Assembly (NCBI GenBank): GCA_030762175.1
Contig: CM060846.1
Coordinates: 183,140,041-183,204,040, forward strand
DNA: 64,000 nucleotides
Reading direction: 5' to 3'
DNA from: Metallyticus violacea
Taxonomy: Eukaryota > Arthropoda > Insecta > Mantodea > Metallyticidae
The stretch's first letter is position 1. Each line of letters starts with the position of its first letter. Below, piece by piece: positions 45,991 through 58,794 of this stretch. The notes beneath the pieces were generated by a model. That model searched no databases. It was given only the letters and a program-made list of their open reading frames with translations, and was not told where the DNA came from. Both the position numbers and the translations under genes were made by a program.

Positions 45991-48731
45991 TGAGGCCTCG
46001 ATATTTTCAAATCTCTTGTCGCATCATTTCTGAAGAGACCACGTGAGATCTTAGATTAAGATGTAGCTCCTACTGATTAAAATAAGTTTCTGAAATGTTT
46101 AATTTTCTTTTAGTACAAAACGTGTTATATTTTCCCTTATAAATTTTATGGTTGCAATTTCTAATACTCACAGAAAAGTTTCCTTTTCTTATTAGAAGTT
46201 AGTAGAACCCTTTTAATGTTCTCCCAAAGTTTATTTTAAACCTAGTTTCCCAGCATACACAAAATTATTTTGTCTTAAAAGAAGTATGTTTCTATTTGGT
46301 ATTATTTTAGAGGATGTTGCTCATTTGCATTTCATATTCATGTGAAGTACACGTAAAAAATAACAATGAGGATAGGCATACAATTCACGATATATTTCGT
46401 CGTAACTGTTTTTGTCAACTCCACAATTTATTATGGAATCTTACATATTACTTATATACTGCTCTTCGGAGTGTTTTATATATTTCTTTGTTTACCATAC
46501 TGGTAATTCTTTACATGTGTATCAAGCTCATCGTATTCTCCTTCAAACGTCTCGAAGTTTATGTAGCGATTGACCGCCTTCCTTCTCTCTTCCTCCCCTT
46601 TCATAAGTGCAACTGGCTACTGTGGGTTGATCTTTGAAGGCATTTTTTTTTCTGGCCGTTATTATTTTTTTCCGTTACTGACAACGCAGTTAAACTCAGG
46701 ACCACTTAACTGTACAATTGCTTTAATGTTTCATGCATTCTGAACTAAATGAAACGCTTATGAAATAAAATGTATGTTCTAAGCAATGCAAACGGTGCTT
46801 CCTTTTACATCTTTTTTATGTGCAATACATATTCCGCTTCTATTGACCAAGTAATATCTCGGATATTGTTTCATTCTCAGCAGTCGCTTAAATTATACCA
46901 ACACAGTACTTGAGTACAATTGACTCAAGGTAAGTTATTACTTTTACAGATTGTTTATCACGTTGCTTGCAAATATATGAATCATGTAAATGTGTAGCAA
47001 CCAAATCCTTCCAAAACACGATGCCATATAAAGCTGCCTTATAACCCATGAAGAGAAAATATAAAGAGAAAACACTATAAAACCGTAACATAAAATTGGA
47101 TGAAAAATAACACAATACTCTTTTTGAAATAAAATACTAACCATGTAACAGTTTTAATTATGTATATGCTTGCGATACAATACTCTTTTTTTCTTTCAAT
47201 CCTCATGGAAAATAAATGTGGGGCCAATTTCAATTAATATATTTGTTTTTCATCCACTTTTATAATACGCACTTCTCTATAAGAGTGACAGAAAAGCAAG
47301 TGCTGCTTAAAAACGTACAATGCATTTTAATAGAGCCCCAATGAAGAGAGAATTAGCACCGCACTTTTAGTTTTCTTCTTTTATGAATATAATTATTTAT
47401 AATCATTACTTTGTAACCAATGTAATCTATACGGTAAATATTATTGTATTAAGTTTTCCTTAACTTAGTTAAGAAAGAGCGGCTCAAGTTGGTCACTAAA
47501 AGCCAGCACTGTTATAGCAAAGAAAATTGAGTAGATAATGAACGGCAGTAAACTTACAACAAAAATCTAATGAAAGTATCATAGAATCCTTTTTGTAATG
47601 TTCTCCTGCTCTTTATCACTACATTCGTAGTACAATCTCGCGTATTTTCTCTATTATGATGGAAAAAGCCCTTCTCAACCACCCCCCCCCCCAATATACC
47701 AGAGCACTGAAGAATCGTTTTAAATTAAGAAAAAAATGGCCTCTTATGCTCATTGCGTGATGTTGCATATTAAAATACAATTGTAAAAATAAAACACTTT
47801 GCACAAGCATTTAATTTTCTGTCTTTAATGCTTGTCATAATTCACTGCATTGTGTTTAGGAAATTTACTGATATATATTTCAGCCAAAGCGTTCATTTCA
47901 CCAAACACAAAGTAGAACAGTGTGCGGCGGTGAGGCTAAATCACAACCGGATTTCTGAAACTTTTTCTATGCAAATTGTTTACCACCTCACCCTTAGCAT
48001 GATAGAGAAGTTGGTATTAGTACCATGCAATACTATAAACATACCAAACAACTTTTGTGTTTTGATACCTTTCAGCACTACTGCATTCATTCTGAAAGCA
48101 TATGCAATTAGCTAATTACGGATATTCTTGCGTAGGGGTTGCACTTACGGCAGAAAAGAAATAGCTTCTTTCTCACTCACAAACATACACACACATTCTC
48201 TCTTTCTGATTATACCACTGGAAACCAATCTAGCCAAGTTATTTATTATTAAAATGAAAACTGTGAAAACTGTACCTAAAAATATGTAGCCAAACGGAAC
48301 ACCAAATATTTATAAATGAAGAAATATATATTTTGGAAAATTCAGGAAACACCCAATATTCAAACCACAGCTTTTCAGCCTTCGGGGCTAACGCTCTATT
48401 AATTGAGCTACCGTGTCTTCCTACAATCAAGAAACATGAACTTCTCTCATCTATTCTTTATACCCCGGAGACCTCCCTAAAATTTTTCTATGACAGATTA
48501 ATTCCTTAGAAAGCGACTAGAAATGCTCTACAAGTTCCTGTAATTCAGGCTTCTAGTTTAATCACCAATTATATAGGGGTTAATTTATGCATAGAAATTA
48601 TTCTTTCGCACTAGCCGTGTGTAGAACATAAATTAGAATTGAAGAATAATACTTGAAACAGTTCAAAAGTACAATTTCCATATATAAATTATTTAGTTTC
48701 TTTATTAACCAAACGTTTTCACATATTAGGA

Positions 48732-48767
<36 letters not shown>

Positions 48768-49838
48768 TCTTCAAGTTACAGCTAGCAAAACTGAGAAGTT
48801 CGTACATGAAACTTTTAAAATAATCCGTAATTAGCTAATTGCATCTGCTTTCAGAATGAAGCAGTAGTGCAGAAAGATAAGTGTCCCACATTTACAGTTA
48901 AATAAATACTTTCCCAAATATTCTGGTGTCATGTACCTTGTATTTTTATACATAGAAAAAGATATCACCCTGCCGAGAAACTGTGCTAACAATCATATTC
49001 TCAGAAAGTCCTACAGTTTCACCATTAAATAATCGTCACAAAGAAGAAAATGCATATATCCGTAATTCTTTTTCGGCACAGCTTCATTTTAATGGAAATT
49101 TCATTGTGCAACAGTAACCTTCTGAACTGCATCTTAGGAAAACATTAGAACTTAGATTTGTAACGTCTTCACATTGCATAAAGTACGGAAAGCTCTGCAT
49201 CATTGAAATGAATATGTTATATGCTACGGAGAATTGAAAAAGAGCTGCTGTGCCCAGCAACACACGCTACAACGCAATGAAATTAAATAAAAATGTCTGT
49301 TTGTGAAAAAAATGAAAAAGAATCGATTACAATACTTAACTTTGCCTAAATAATAATTTCACTCTTAAAACAGCGTGAAATAGCACACGTTTACTAAGAA
49401 TCCTGCTTATATTTGTCAATGCTAGATTTTTTTCAACGGTTTGCTAATAAATTATGAATATAATTGTCAATGTGGGTCTTTTTCTTATAGTTTACAAAAA
49501 ACTTTTGCCTAGCTGTGATTATTTCATATCATTTCCTGCCGTGCGCAACGAAATTCTTCCAACATTTTAGCCAAAGTTTTTACGGTTTATATAAAACAAT
49601 CACTATCTTGGCCTATTTTGCCACATTATACTGCTTCCTCAGTAATAACGATTATTTTCACTTCATTTATCAGATTTAATGTTGTTCCCTAAGAAACTGT
49701 TCCAATCTCTGCCTATTTTGTTTTCTGATTTTAAACAACTTCCCCTGTGTTTAAACAGTTTTATTTGCGACCTGATAAGATTGAAGAACAAATGAAAAAA
49801 AATGTTTAATAAACTAATAGCACAACCATAAACAAGAT
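45991..49838. other. unannotated AT-rich stretch
   Basis: The 107-codon + frame at 46314-46637 is hydrophobic and Tyr/Leu/Ile-rich, but it has no motif or context and is not called. A C run lies at 47683-47692 and a T run at 48736-48762. A tRNA-like relic lies at 48345-48420. Confidence 0.4.
48345..48420 (-). repeat. tRNA-like relic
   Basis: The minus strand reads GGTAGCTCAATTAATAGAGC (D-arm-like, A box), then GTTAGCCCCGAAGGCTGA (an anticodon-arm-like stem with a CCCGAAG loop) and a degraded T arm GTGGTTTGAATATTGGG. The acceptor stem is not convincing. It is a tRNA pseudogene or SINE head. Confidence 0.5.
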
Positions 49839-49849
49839 AACTGGTATGA

Positions 49850-49893
49850 TTTATTTATGGACGCTCTTTAACATCTCAGGTCATCAGCGTAAA
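49850..49893 (-). mobile_element. SINE family A, 44-bp 3'-end fragment (copy 6)
   Basis: Only the last bases of the family (minus strand: CTGATGACCTGAGATGTTAA then AGAGCGTCCATAAATAAA) are present. The 11-bp repeat AACTGGTATGA flanks it (49839-49849 and 49894-49904). It is an extreme 5'-truncated insertion. Confidence 0.85.
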
Positions 49894-49904
49894 AACTGGT
49901 ATGA

Positions 49905-50199
49905 AATCACATTTCATTGTTTAGTGTAAGTTATTTCCCTTATATACACCCATTTTCAAGTGGAAAATGACGTACTTCGAAATGTGTAATATCAGTCATT
50001 TGATGTAAATAAAATTTACTAGCTGTAGCATTATTCACTGCCAGCAACGCTTTATATTTGGAATGTTCAGTTGAAGTGCGTACAAGTGAAAATTATGAAC
50101 TTTGCGTTCTCTAATTATTGAGTGCACATGCCGTACGTTGGATGGTTGCATCCAAGCCTTGAGCATTGCAAAATGTAATACAGCGACATGCTTTATTGT
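49905..50199. other. unannotated stretch
   Basis: No gene was recognised. The reverse frame 50035-50355 runs into SINE copy 7 and is incidental. Confidence 0.4.
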
Positions 50200-50207
50200 A
50201 TCTAAAA

Positions 50208-50503
50208 AGTCTGTCCCAGCTTTCCAGTGGTAAACACACTTGCCTCGTAAACCCAAGATCGCTGGTTCAAATCCGGACAGGGTCGATGAATTTTTTTCAG
50301 GCGTAAAAACCTGAAGTACAGCTTTCTTCGGGATGGAAGTAAAACCATTGCCCATGTCGTAGATTTACGGCAGGAAAAAGAACCTTAAGCCTGAAAGAAG
50401 ACACCTGAGCAAAATTTATCGGTCGTTTCACGACTGAATTGAATGAAACATTACTGACCACTGATGCTAAAGAGCATTTATTAAATAAACCAAATCAACA
50501 AGA
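50208..50503 (+). mobile_element. SINE family A, copy 7
   Basis: Diverged but nearly full-length, with head CCAGCTTTCCAGTGGTAAAC and B box GGTTCAAATCC. The body ends near AAAGAGCATTTATTAAATAA. ATCTAAAA flanks it (50200-50207 and 50504-50511). Confidence 0.88.
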
Positions 50504-50564
50504 ATCTAAAATATTTGAAAATGCCGTATATTTCTGTATAAAATTAGACACAAATTAATAAATA

Positions 50565-50850
50565 CTTTTTTTGCAAAGTACAGCTTTTTATTTCTAATAT
50601 TCGTTTTTGTACATTAAAAGTCAATCGCGGATTGAAAATATGTTTTGTAGTAAAACATTTTTTAATCATAACAAATTCTTGCAACATAACTTTTTTGCAA
50701 CTTCTTGTAGCATGAATTCTTTATTTGTAAAGTTAAATATATGTTTGTTTTTAATGTCCGTTTTTGTTCATTAAAAATGAATCGTGGAGTGAAAATGTTC
50801 TTTTTACACAACTTTTTTTTTTTTTTTTTTGCGAAGTTAAACATTGTATG
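50565..50850 (+). repeat. degenerate tandem repeat, related unit at 52130-52260
   Basis: Two units share GTTTTTGTNCATTAAAANTNAATCG followed by GGA.TGAAAAT, near 50604 and 50760. Each ends in a T-rich TTTTTTGCAA-type string. A third relative lies near 52160-52245 (GTTAAAAGCAGATCGCTGGG). Confidence 0.6.
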
Positions 50851-51257
50851 CGACTTGTTTTCGCAAACAGGTGTATTTTATTTACTAAATTATCCTGATA
50901 AAAGCTGAAATGTTCTTCTTATATTACATTGCGACGAACCATCTATGACTGGATTATTCGTAGACTGTGAAATTATAAAACAAAACTTTTAACACTTGTG
51001 TCATCCGGTGAAATATTTTCGTGTCGATGAGGTGGGAATAAAGATGGCAGAGAGGTATAAAAATAAATCAACAAAATAACTTTATTGCCGGTTACAATTA
51101 CGAGGCTTGCCACGCAGTTTGTTTTCCCTGCAATTAATGCGCAATAGCCCCACCTACTTGGTTATCAGCTAATGATATTGGATTTCCCTACTGCGCATGT
51201 TCTGGCTCACCGGCCCTACGCCCAAGGTAGGGAAATGGAATGAAGGGACGGGTGATC
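50851..51257. other. unannotated stretch
   Basis: Nothing recognised apart from a somewhat GC-richer block near 51110-51250. Confidence 0.4.
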
Positions 51258-51835
51258 AATTAGCAGGTAAAAGGTAGCCCCTAAGAAATACCTGTCCTAA
51301 GGTAAAACATAGCAATCCACTCTAAATACCGTCGGTCCTGGTGGTGTAGTGGTTACCATACTTGCCTCCTACACCCAAGATCGCGGGTTCGAACCCGGCC
51401 AGAACCGATGGATTTTTTCGGGCGTAAAAATCGTAAGTATGGCTTCCTTCGGAAGGGAAGTAAAGCCGTGGGTCCCGTGTCGTACATTTACGGCACGAAA
51501 AAGAACCTCAAGCCTGAAAGAGGGGCCTCTGAGCAAAATTTGTCGGCCGTTTCACGCCCTGAGTTGAATGGGACGCTGATGACCTGAGCTGTTAAAGAGC
51601 GTCCATAAATAAATCAATCAATAAAAAAAACTCTAAATACCACTAATAGACAAATGGGGAAAACCTTTTATCCTCTAAAAAATTCCTGTCCCAGGTAAAC
51701 ATTGAAATTCCATTAATAGGTAAACGGAGAATAGCTTTTAGCTCCTAAGAAACTCTTGATCCAAGGTTAACATTGAAATACTATTAACAGGTAAAGGGAA
51801 AAAATCTTTTAGCCCTTACAATTCCTTTTTCAGAC
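51258..51835 (+). repeat. 72-bp tandem array split by a SINE
   Basis: Unit 1 at 51258-51330, unit 2 at 51641-51710, unit 3 at 51711-51780 and a partial unit 4 at 51781-51835. Each resembles ATTAATAGGTAAANGG, then CTTTTAGCTCCTAAGAAA, then a TCCTGTCCCAAGGTAAACAT-type end. SINE A copy 8 sits between units 1 and 2. Confidence 0.75.
51331..51629 (+). mobile_element. SINE family A, copy 8 (best preserved)
   Basis: Full length with a perfect 12-bp target duplication ACTCTAAATACC (51319-51330 and 51630-51641). The A box TGGTGTAGTGG lies at 51342-51352 and the B box GGTTCGAACCC at 51386-51396. Acceptor-like GGTCCTG can pair with CAGAACC with one mismatch. The body shows GCTTCCTTCGGAAGGGAAGT, CATTTACGGCACGAAAAAG and CGTTTCACGCCCTGAGTTGA, and ends GAGCGTCCATAAATAAATC plus an A tail. 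Intact polymerase III boxes suggest a recent insertion. Confidence 0.96.
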
Positions 51836-52260
51836 AGGTCTACTCTTTATGGCGCTAGAGCTGGTATAAACTTGTTCGTGGTATAAAGCAGGGTGATTTT
51901 CCCCTGTTGGAGACACACGCTCAGTAGACAAGTGCAAGCCCTGGTTGAAACAGTTCCGGCGTGAGCTAGTAAATATCATTTTATATTTTCACAGCTTATT
52001 TCCTACCATCAATCTAAAATATTGGAAATTAAAAAACATTTACAGAATTTAGGATTTTGCTTACAACAAAACAGAAATATGTACCCCGCGACGGCCTACA
52101 AAATTATTTTTTCGCCCAACATAATCCATTTTTACAAAGTTGTATAGTTCCTTTTTGTTTATAATATCTGCTGTTGAATGTTAAAAGCAGATCGCTGGGG
52201 TGAAAATATTCCTTGATTGCAACATAACTTCTTTTCAATAATATTATTGTTTCAATGTAA

Positions 52261-55200
52261 ATGAAAAATGTGCTTACATATATTTTTTCCGTTGTTAATA
52301 TAGTTTACAACCACACATGTCTCATATTTTTTTAGAATTCTACCAATTTGAGTAATCAATAAAATAATTGTCCCGGCTTATCCATTCCTAGAACGTATGC
52401 TTGTCTTGACCTGCTGAAGATCGGCAAGGACACTAATTTCCGTCAGTTTGTAATTAATGGTTTATATAATTATAAGTATAAAATATCCACCATTTTTAAT
52501 TTGTATAATAAATAAAAACGACCCTTATTAGCATATCTTTCCCGTAGGGTCACCTACTACCTGCTGAATACGCACCGCAGTAGGGTAGGCACAGAACCTG
52601 GAGAATACGCTAAAGGGAGGGGGTACATACTACCGCCCACTTTATGAAAACAGAAGTAACTTTATAAATAGGCCTGGTATTTTTGAAACAGCAATATTGT
52701 TAATAAACAAAAATCACAAATATACGCAAGATATTTACAAAACACTTGACATTTCTCGTCAATATGTTTATATTAAAAGTAGGTAGATTGTGAAAGGAGA
52801 GCATCTCATTTGTTGAGTCTTACAAAGAATGACGTCGCAAATTCCAAGACAATAATGTTGTAAGTCGGGATATCAGTGACAACTTACGATAACGAATCTT
52901 GTGCGAGCGGCATATGAAAATGTTTTCTTATCGCGTCATTGTTGGTTTTTAAAGTCTTTGAAATCGAAACTGTGCCGCTATAACGCTGCAATGATTTTAT
53001 TTAGAAGTCAATATTGCAAAATGAGATCGGCAGCTCATAAACGAATATCGCTCGCCCACAATGAATACGAGACAGTCATAGCGACTTACCTACCCGACTT
53101 AAAAAGTTTATGAAAATCTTCTAGGAGGGATGAACACAATATTACCCATAGAGTATTTCCTTTATGAAATTAAATCCGCCACAAAATATTCTTCACAACA
53201 GTGGTGTTGGAAGAAATAATTCCTCCCTATTCCTACCAATGAAGTATTAAAGCATGACAACAGAAATTTTTAAAAACCATAAAACGATTACAAAAAGTCA
53301 GAAATAGATACAACAGTACAAAATAGTCTGTAAATAATAAAAAGGCATAAATAAAACCTTTCTATAATCGTTCATAATTCACGAATATCATTTCTGTATA
53401 TTTAGTTATTTTCTCTTTCGTATCAACAGTTTGAAAAAGTCATTTGCTGTAAATCAGGGCTCTGATCATAAGTGTGCACTACCTGTCATGGCACAATAGT
53501 TAAAACGTGCGTTACTAAAAACTAAAATATCAAAAACCAAGTTTGAATCAATCTAGCTTCAAAATTAACAAAATGGAATCATTTAAACTACAGAATGTTA
53601 ATATGATTAACAGCAGTAAAATCAGACAAAAACGAACTACCCTATCTGCTGTGCTCTTCAGCAGTCCGGCTGTTCATCCAGCATTCATGGTGCTGGCTGA
53701 GAGGGGAGACGGAAGCACGGGAAACCCCCAAGGTCACATACGTTCATGCATACATTTGAGAACGTGCATTGCACTTCTGCTCCTTACACTACAGTGTTTT
53801 TCAAATAGGAAACCATTGAGCAAAGAGTGAATGTGGCGCGATGTTGCTGGATATTCTTCCCTACTCCCTAGCTGCGCTTATATATCTTAGACGTGCAATG
53901 CATGTGTGTACTTCTAAAGTGACACGGATTTCTCGCCCTTGTACTGTAATTAATTAAAACGATTAAAACCATGCACCGCAACAACCCTATAGTATGTATT
54001 ATTACTATGCGTGAAATAGATATTCGTAATTGAATTAAAAAGCCAATTACCTTTATACAGCGTAATTGCTAGACGCTCATCGTTGTCATTAGTCATCTAT
54101 GTCCATATGCTGTTCAACACTGTCCTCATAATCATATCCTGTAAATTTGACTATTGGTTATACAATTTTATCACGAGTTAATGAATGATCGTCTTGCAGT
54201 TTCTCTGTATGTTTTATGCTATATTCCCATATTTTAAGCCATGCAATTTTATGAAGCCAGGCTTTGCCTATGAATGAAACAATGGGTGATAACAAGTTAA
54301 TGCCCGCTATATCCCACCTAACTTGAATGTCTGCCTATAAGACAGAATACAGCATCAGTGCAAACTCCAATGCAGTTTTTCCATTCAAGACCTCTCTCTT
54401 CAATGAAACCATCTTTGATATTTTCTCTGAAAAATATATGCTTAGACAATTCAAAAAGACTTAAAATGCCTTCCCTTATACCAGTTTTATTGTGTTCCAT
54501 ACGCATGTATGTAAAAATATGGCAGTGGATAAATATATATACATTCCATTTTGTTCCCTAACAGTTCAAAGTGCCTGTTCATGGTACCTAACTGCGACCC
54601 GCATTAAGGTGCTTATATTCTATTTCTTTATACATCTTTTGCGAATATTCTTCTGCCACAAACTAAGTAATTGTATTGATATCTTGAGCAAAACACATAA
54701 GTACATAATTTAATTTAATTTTTCAATATTTTACGGCTTAAAACATATTAGTTTTATGAAATAAAAAATATTACTTCAACACTATGTACTTAAATGTTCT
54801 CATAACATGCGAGACATGCACAAATGAATAAGTTGAAATACTATCACAAACATTTTGGTTGTTTGTCCAGAGCTCTTAAAAATATATATGATGCGTTGGC
54901 AATGCTTTCTGAAAATAAAATGCTATTATTTTACAATAGTGTGGCCCCTTGAAATGCTGCATTTCTTTTAGAATATTGCTCGTTTTAGCTGGTCTAAATT
55001 TTTCTTTTGTTGTAATTTTTATTTTTATAATTTATTAGGGGCAACAGAGAGTTTCAGAAGTAATGGATCACAAGTGTTATATGCGTCTGTGAAATGTATA
55101 GAAAATAAATGTATTTACCAAAAAATGTGTTCGCATAGTGTTCTTGTTTCGCCCCATTGATATAAAGTTTGTATGTCATTGATATGTTGAGACTTTCAGG

Positions 55201-56473
55201 CAACTTTTACTATTTGGAGCTGAAACTTCTTGAATGGTTCATTTCACCCAATGATTTCAGGTCTGGGCTCTGCGTACCTGGACCATTAGATTTCACCGTT
55301 CCCTCGATCTGCTCCTTTTCTTCTCCTCTCGCAAGTCTGGCACTACTGATGATGTCAAGTAGTGTGAAACGGGTGTTTTCAAATTCTTTTGTCAGAATTA
55401 TATAGGTACTGAAATAATACAATACCAACGGGAGCACTGTATTCATCTTTACATAACAACTGATGTAAGCGCTTTCTTAACTAAAACCACGGTTGTTAGA
55501 ACTCGTTGAATATTGTACTCGCTAATCTTTACCTGGCATATCGATCTATGTTCACATGTGCAAGGAGGCCCCTGTTTGCTTTTGAAATTTTTTTATCCAT
55601 TTTCCTCATACACTCTTCTCTCCATTTTTTTATGTTCGTGTTCCTTTCTCACAATGGTATAGAATTTATTTTCTTTCTTCCATTATTTTCCGCCATTTCA
55701 TGTCATTTTTCATATATATATTAAGTATAATAATTACAACTTGTACCGCCAGTATTTTGTTTGTCATACTTTGCTCTCTCGTTGGTTTTCCGGGATTGCA
55801 TTGATGTTGCTTGCATTCAAGGAAATAAGAAAATAGTTTATTAGGAAATACTAAAATTCATTAGCTGATTTTCACACGAATGTTCCAGTTTATCAAGAAA
55901 AATCTTCAGGAAACACGATTGTTCCTGTTTTTATAGATAAACAAAATGCGTACATTTATTTTTACCATTGCCAACAGCACATGAAATAAGGAATATAAGT
56001 AAAATATGTATTTTTAAAATACAACAGGACATAATTTAGGATTATTTCGCTTAACAGGAGTGCTATGTGGTGGAAATTAATGCGTTATTTGGATGCAGAT
56101 CGCAATGGCATTTGGATACTGCTTATTGCTAATTCGTTTAATGAAAGTAAAGTTCCCAAGAAATGTTACAATGGGTGTAAAAAAAAAATTAAGTTCGTTG
56201 TGTGAATGATAACATTAGAATCAATAGCGAACTTTTAAATCATGAAGTTGAATCTCTGTTGTGAACTTATTTCCTGTGACGGATGTAAATTTCAAATAAA
56301 CTGTGCCGTTTGTTAACTCTAAACGGTGCTTACAGCTGTGATTTGTAACAGGATGTCAGAGACCATGTCTAAATATAAATTGTTTACATGATTTCTTAAT
56401 TATTTTACTTGTTGGTTTTAATGTAGATTTTTCTTTCCTTAAACAGGGATGTTGTGCTTGGCATGGTTTTCCA

Positions 56474-56474
<1 letters not shown>
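52261..56474. other. unannotated AT-rich stretch
   Basis: Frames at 52901-53113 (70 codons), 53543-53830 (95 codons) and 55169-55405 have no motif. A GC-richer block at 53640-53760 is unique. No SINE was seen. Confidence 0.4.

Positions 56475-56518
<44 letters not shown>
56475..56518. repeat. (TTA)n microsatellite
   Basis: About fourteen TTA units. Confidence 0.95.
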
Positions 56519-56639
56519 CGTCATTATAATCATCATCCTTAGCAGCTGCATCATTAGCTTAATATCCAGGTAAGCTGTTTTTTAATATATTTTTTGTTAT
56601 AGTTTAATGAAAATGCAGTAAATGAGCCCGCAGTCCACA

Positions 56640-56740
56640 AACTTAGTTACCCGACAAGGTAAAACTTATCCAGTCGACTGACCCTACGAGATTCGAACCC
56701 GATTTGCAGGCGACGCACTGATCACAAGACCTTGGAGGAA
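56640..56740 (-). repeat. tRNA-like relic, probable SINE head
   Basis: The minus strand reads CTTGTGATCAGTGCGTCGCC, then AAATCGGGTTCGAATCTCGT (a near-consensus B box). It shares GACTGACCCTAC-type sequence with the relic at 23020-23125. Confidence 0.5.
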
Positions 56741-58292
56741 GTGAGGTAAGCTAATGATTGGCATGTACCGAAGTCGAGTGTAAACTAAAACTTGCCTGTT
56801 TTTAACTTGTAAAATCCCCACAACTACTCCAATGGATGTGAGGAAATAGAGCGGGTAACGATAAAATAAATACCATGAATTAAGTGAAGAAAGACATAAT
56901 ATTGTTGCATTGAAGGGTCATCTGGAGTTTAATTGGGATTTCGAACTCGCTCTACAGAGAAAATTTTCTTATCTCCATTTTTTAAGTACAAAACTTTAGT
57001 TCCTTTTTTATTTCTTTCCTATTACGAATGTTAAGAAAAGCAGATTCCAGAGCGAGGAAAGAATGTTTTCTGCGAAATCAAAATACATTTACTTCAAATG
57101 AAGGGAAACATAATATCGGACGTCAACTATTTCCCTCTGGCGTGCATGAGTGGCAACTTGTAAATGTCCCGCCATCTAGACATTTGTAGCTGAACTATAA
57201 AGTACGGCTTCAAATAATTAAAAGGCAGAGCAACATTAAACCACATTCCTGCAACATCTGGTAACATTATGACCCATTAAAGAGCGAAATAATAAGATTT
57301 TCTTCACCGTTCCACATTCAAAAGAGAGATGACGGTTGTAATATTCTTACAGCTGTGTTAGATTATTGAATTAACATATAACAGTCAACACTACGGAACG
57401 AAACGTTTCCAAATGCACGTGCAAAGTACGTATCTCTTGTAACGGTTAACTTTGAATATGTGGGCGCCATCTTAATCAATAATTTATCATCCAACAACCA
57501 AGGCAACATGTTAATGATAGGCTGTACCTATGCGAGAAGACATATTCTCAAATATTAGCTCCTATATGTCGAGTGCAATCAATTTAATCAGATGCTGGCG
57601 AGTCAAAATCTCGGGATCGAAACACGTCGCTTCTTCGGTACACTCGCAGGGCATAAAGTGGAGCGTTTCTAAACCTTCAGCCTGCATTTCCAGGTTTTAT
57701 CTGAAGGTTGAATATTATGTTATGATAATTGGCTTTGTAGAAAGAGAAAAAATATAAATGGCCAATGCACAAGCTATTTCTGAGAACTTATACAATTTAA
57801 AAGAAATTCTGTTAAACAATCACATTTCAGGAAAATTAGATATACGTTTAACCATTAACGTTCTATTCCGATTACGAAAATTCTCAGGACAATATTTTGG
57901 GTGATAATGAAGAATAAGAATATTCAGACTAAATGAGTTCGGGCTCATTGCTACAGCCCTGTTATCATCTTCTCAGTTGATGAATCTCTGGACAAACGCC
58001 TCAATCAGACAGTTTAACCCACACTTCACACCGGCAACCTTCGAGTTTAGATCCATTTCCTAACCAAATGAGGAACATAGGCGGCCCAAGAATTGGACAG
58101 ATGGCGTAAGGTGCTTTTGAACATACGCAATTCGTATCACTGATTTACAGTGCAAGCAGATTTTAACCGAGCTATATCTAAATCTCATTAGGATATTAAA
58201 ACATGTAAGAATTTTGTCTTCTAAGTAGTAAAATATTTTCTAAGCAAGGGGGTAAAAAAGCTTTGCAGAGTCACTCTGGAGCCAGCTGTAAT
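56741..58292. other. unannotated stretch
   Basis: No gene was recognised. The 75-codon + frame at 57530-57757 has no motif. Confidence 0.4.
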
Positions 58293-58436
58293 AGAAGAAG
58301 AAGAAGAAGAAGAAGAAGAAGAGGAGGAGGAAGAGGAAGAGGAAGAGGAGGAAGAAGAGGAGGAAGAGGAGGAGGAGGAAGAAGAGGAGGAGGAAGAAGA
58401 AGAAGAAGAAGAAGAAGAAGAAGAAGAAGAAGAGGG
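58293..58436. repeat. (GAA)n/(GGA)n purine tract, about 144 bp
   Basis: Pure A/G on the + strand: GAA runs at both ends and mixed GGA/GAA in the middle. It yields poly-Glu-, poly-Ser- and Phe/Leu-type frames that are not genes. Confidence 0.97.
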
Positions 58437-58632
58437 GCATAAGAATATGAAGAATATACTGCTATCTGCATTTCGAAATTGCAATCATGAGATGTGATTT
58501 AATAAAGCATTAAGAAATCAGCGAGCACAGTTCATTACAGGTATAATACTGTGTATAAGCATCTGTGGTGAGGTTAGGTTAGGTTAGATCAAGAAAACAT
58601 CCATAGACCACAATTTTAAATATGGCCGAGGA

Positions 58633-58765
58633 TGACAGATTTTTTCTGAACGTAAATGTTTTAAGCAGTGGATTTCGTGTAGTAGATTTGTGCCATGTTA
58701 TTGAACTCGATAGCTGAAAACAAGAGGTCCCTCGACAAAATTACCAGCCATTTCACGTCAAAGTA
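58633..58765 (+). mobile_element. SINE family A relic
   Basis: Strongly decayed body: CAGATTTTTTCTGAACGTAA, CGTGTAGTAGATTTGTGCCA and AAAATTACCAGCCATTTCAC line up in order with family A. The head and the 3' end are lost. Confidence 0.65.
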
Positions 58766-58794
58766 GTACAGTAGTATAGCATTTCAGACGATTT

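Noticed and set aside
46314..46637. 107-codon hydrophobic + frame that could be a small membrane protein
   Set aside because: Its composition is typical of AT-rich chance frames; no signal, domain, promoter or neighbouring gene supports it.
51334..51406. Intact-looking tRNA gene
   Set aside because: The anticodon arm is irregular (CTTG and CAAG enclose 11 bases), and it continues into the SINE body with a target duplication around the whole unit.
58221..58484. Long poly-Ser or Phe/Leu reverse frames
   Set aside because: Pure translation of the GAA/GGA microsatellite.
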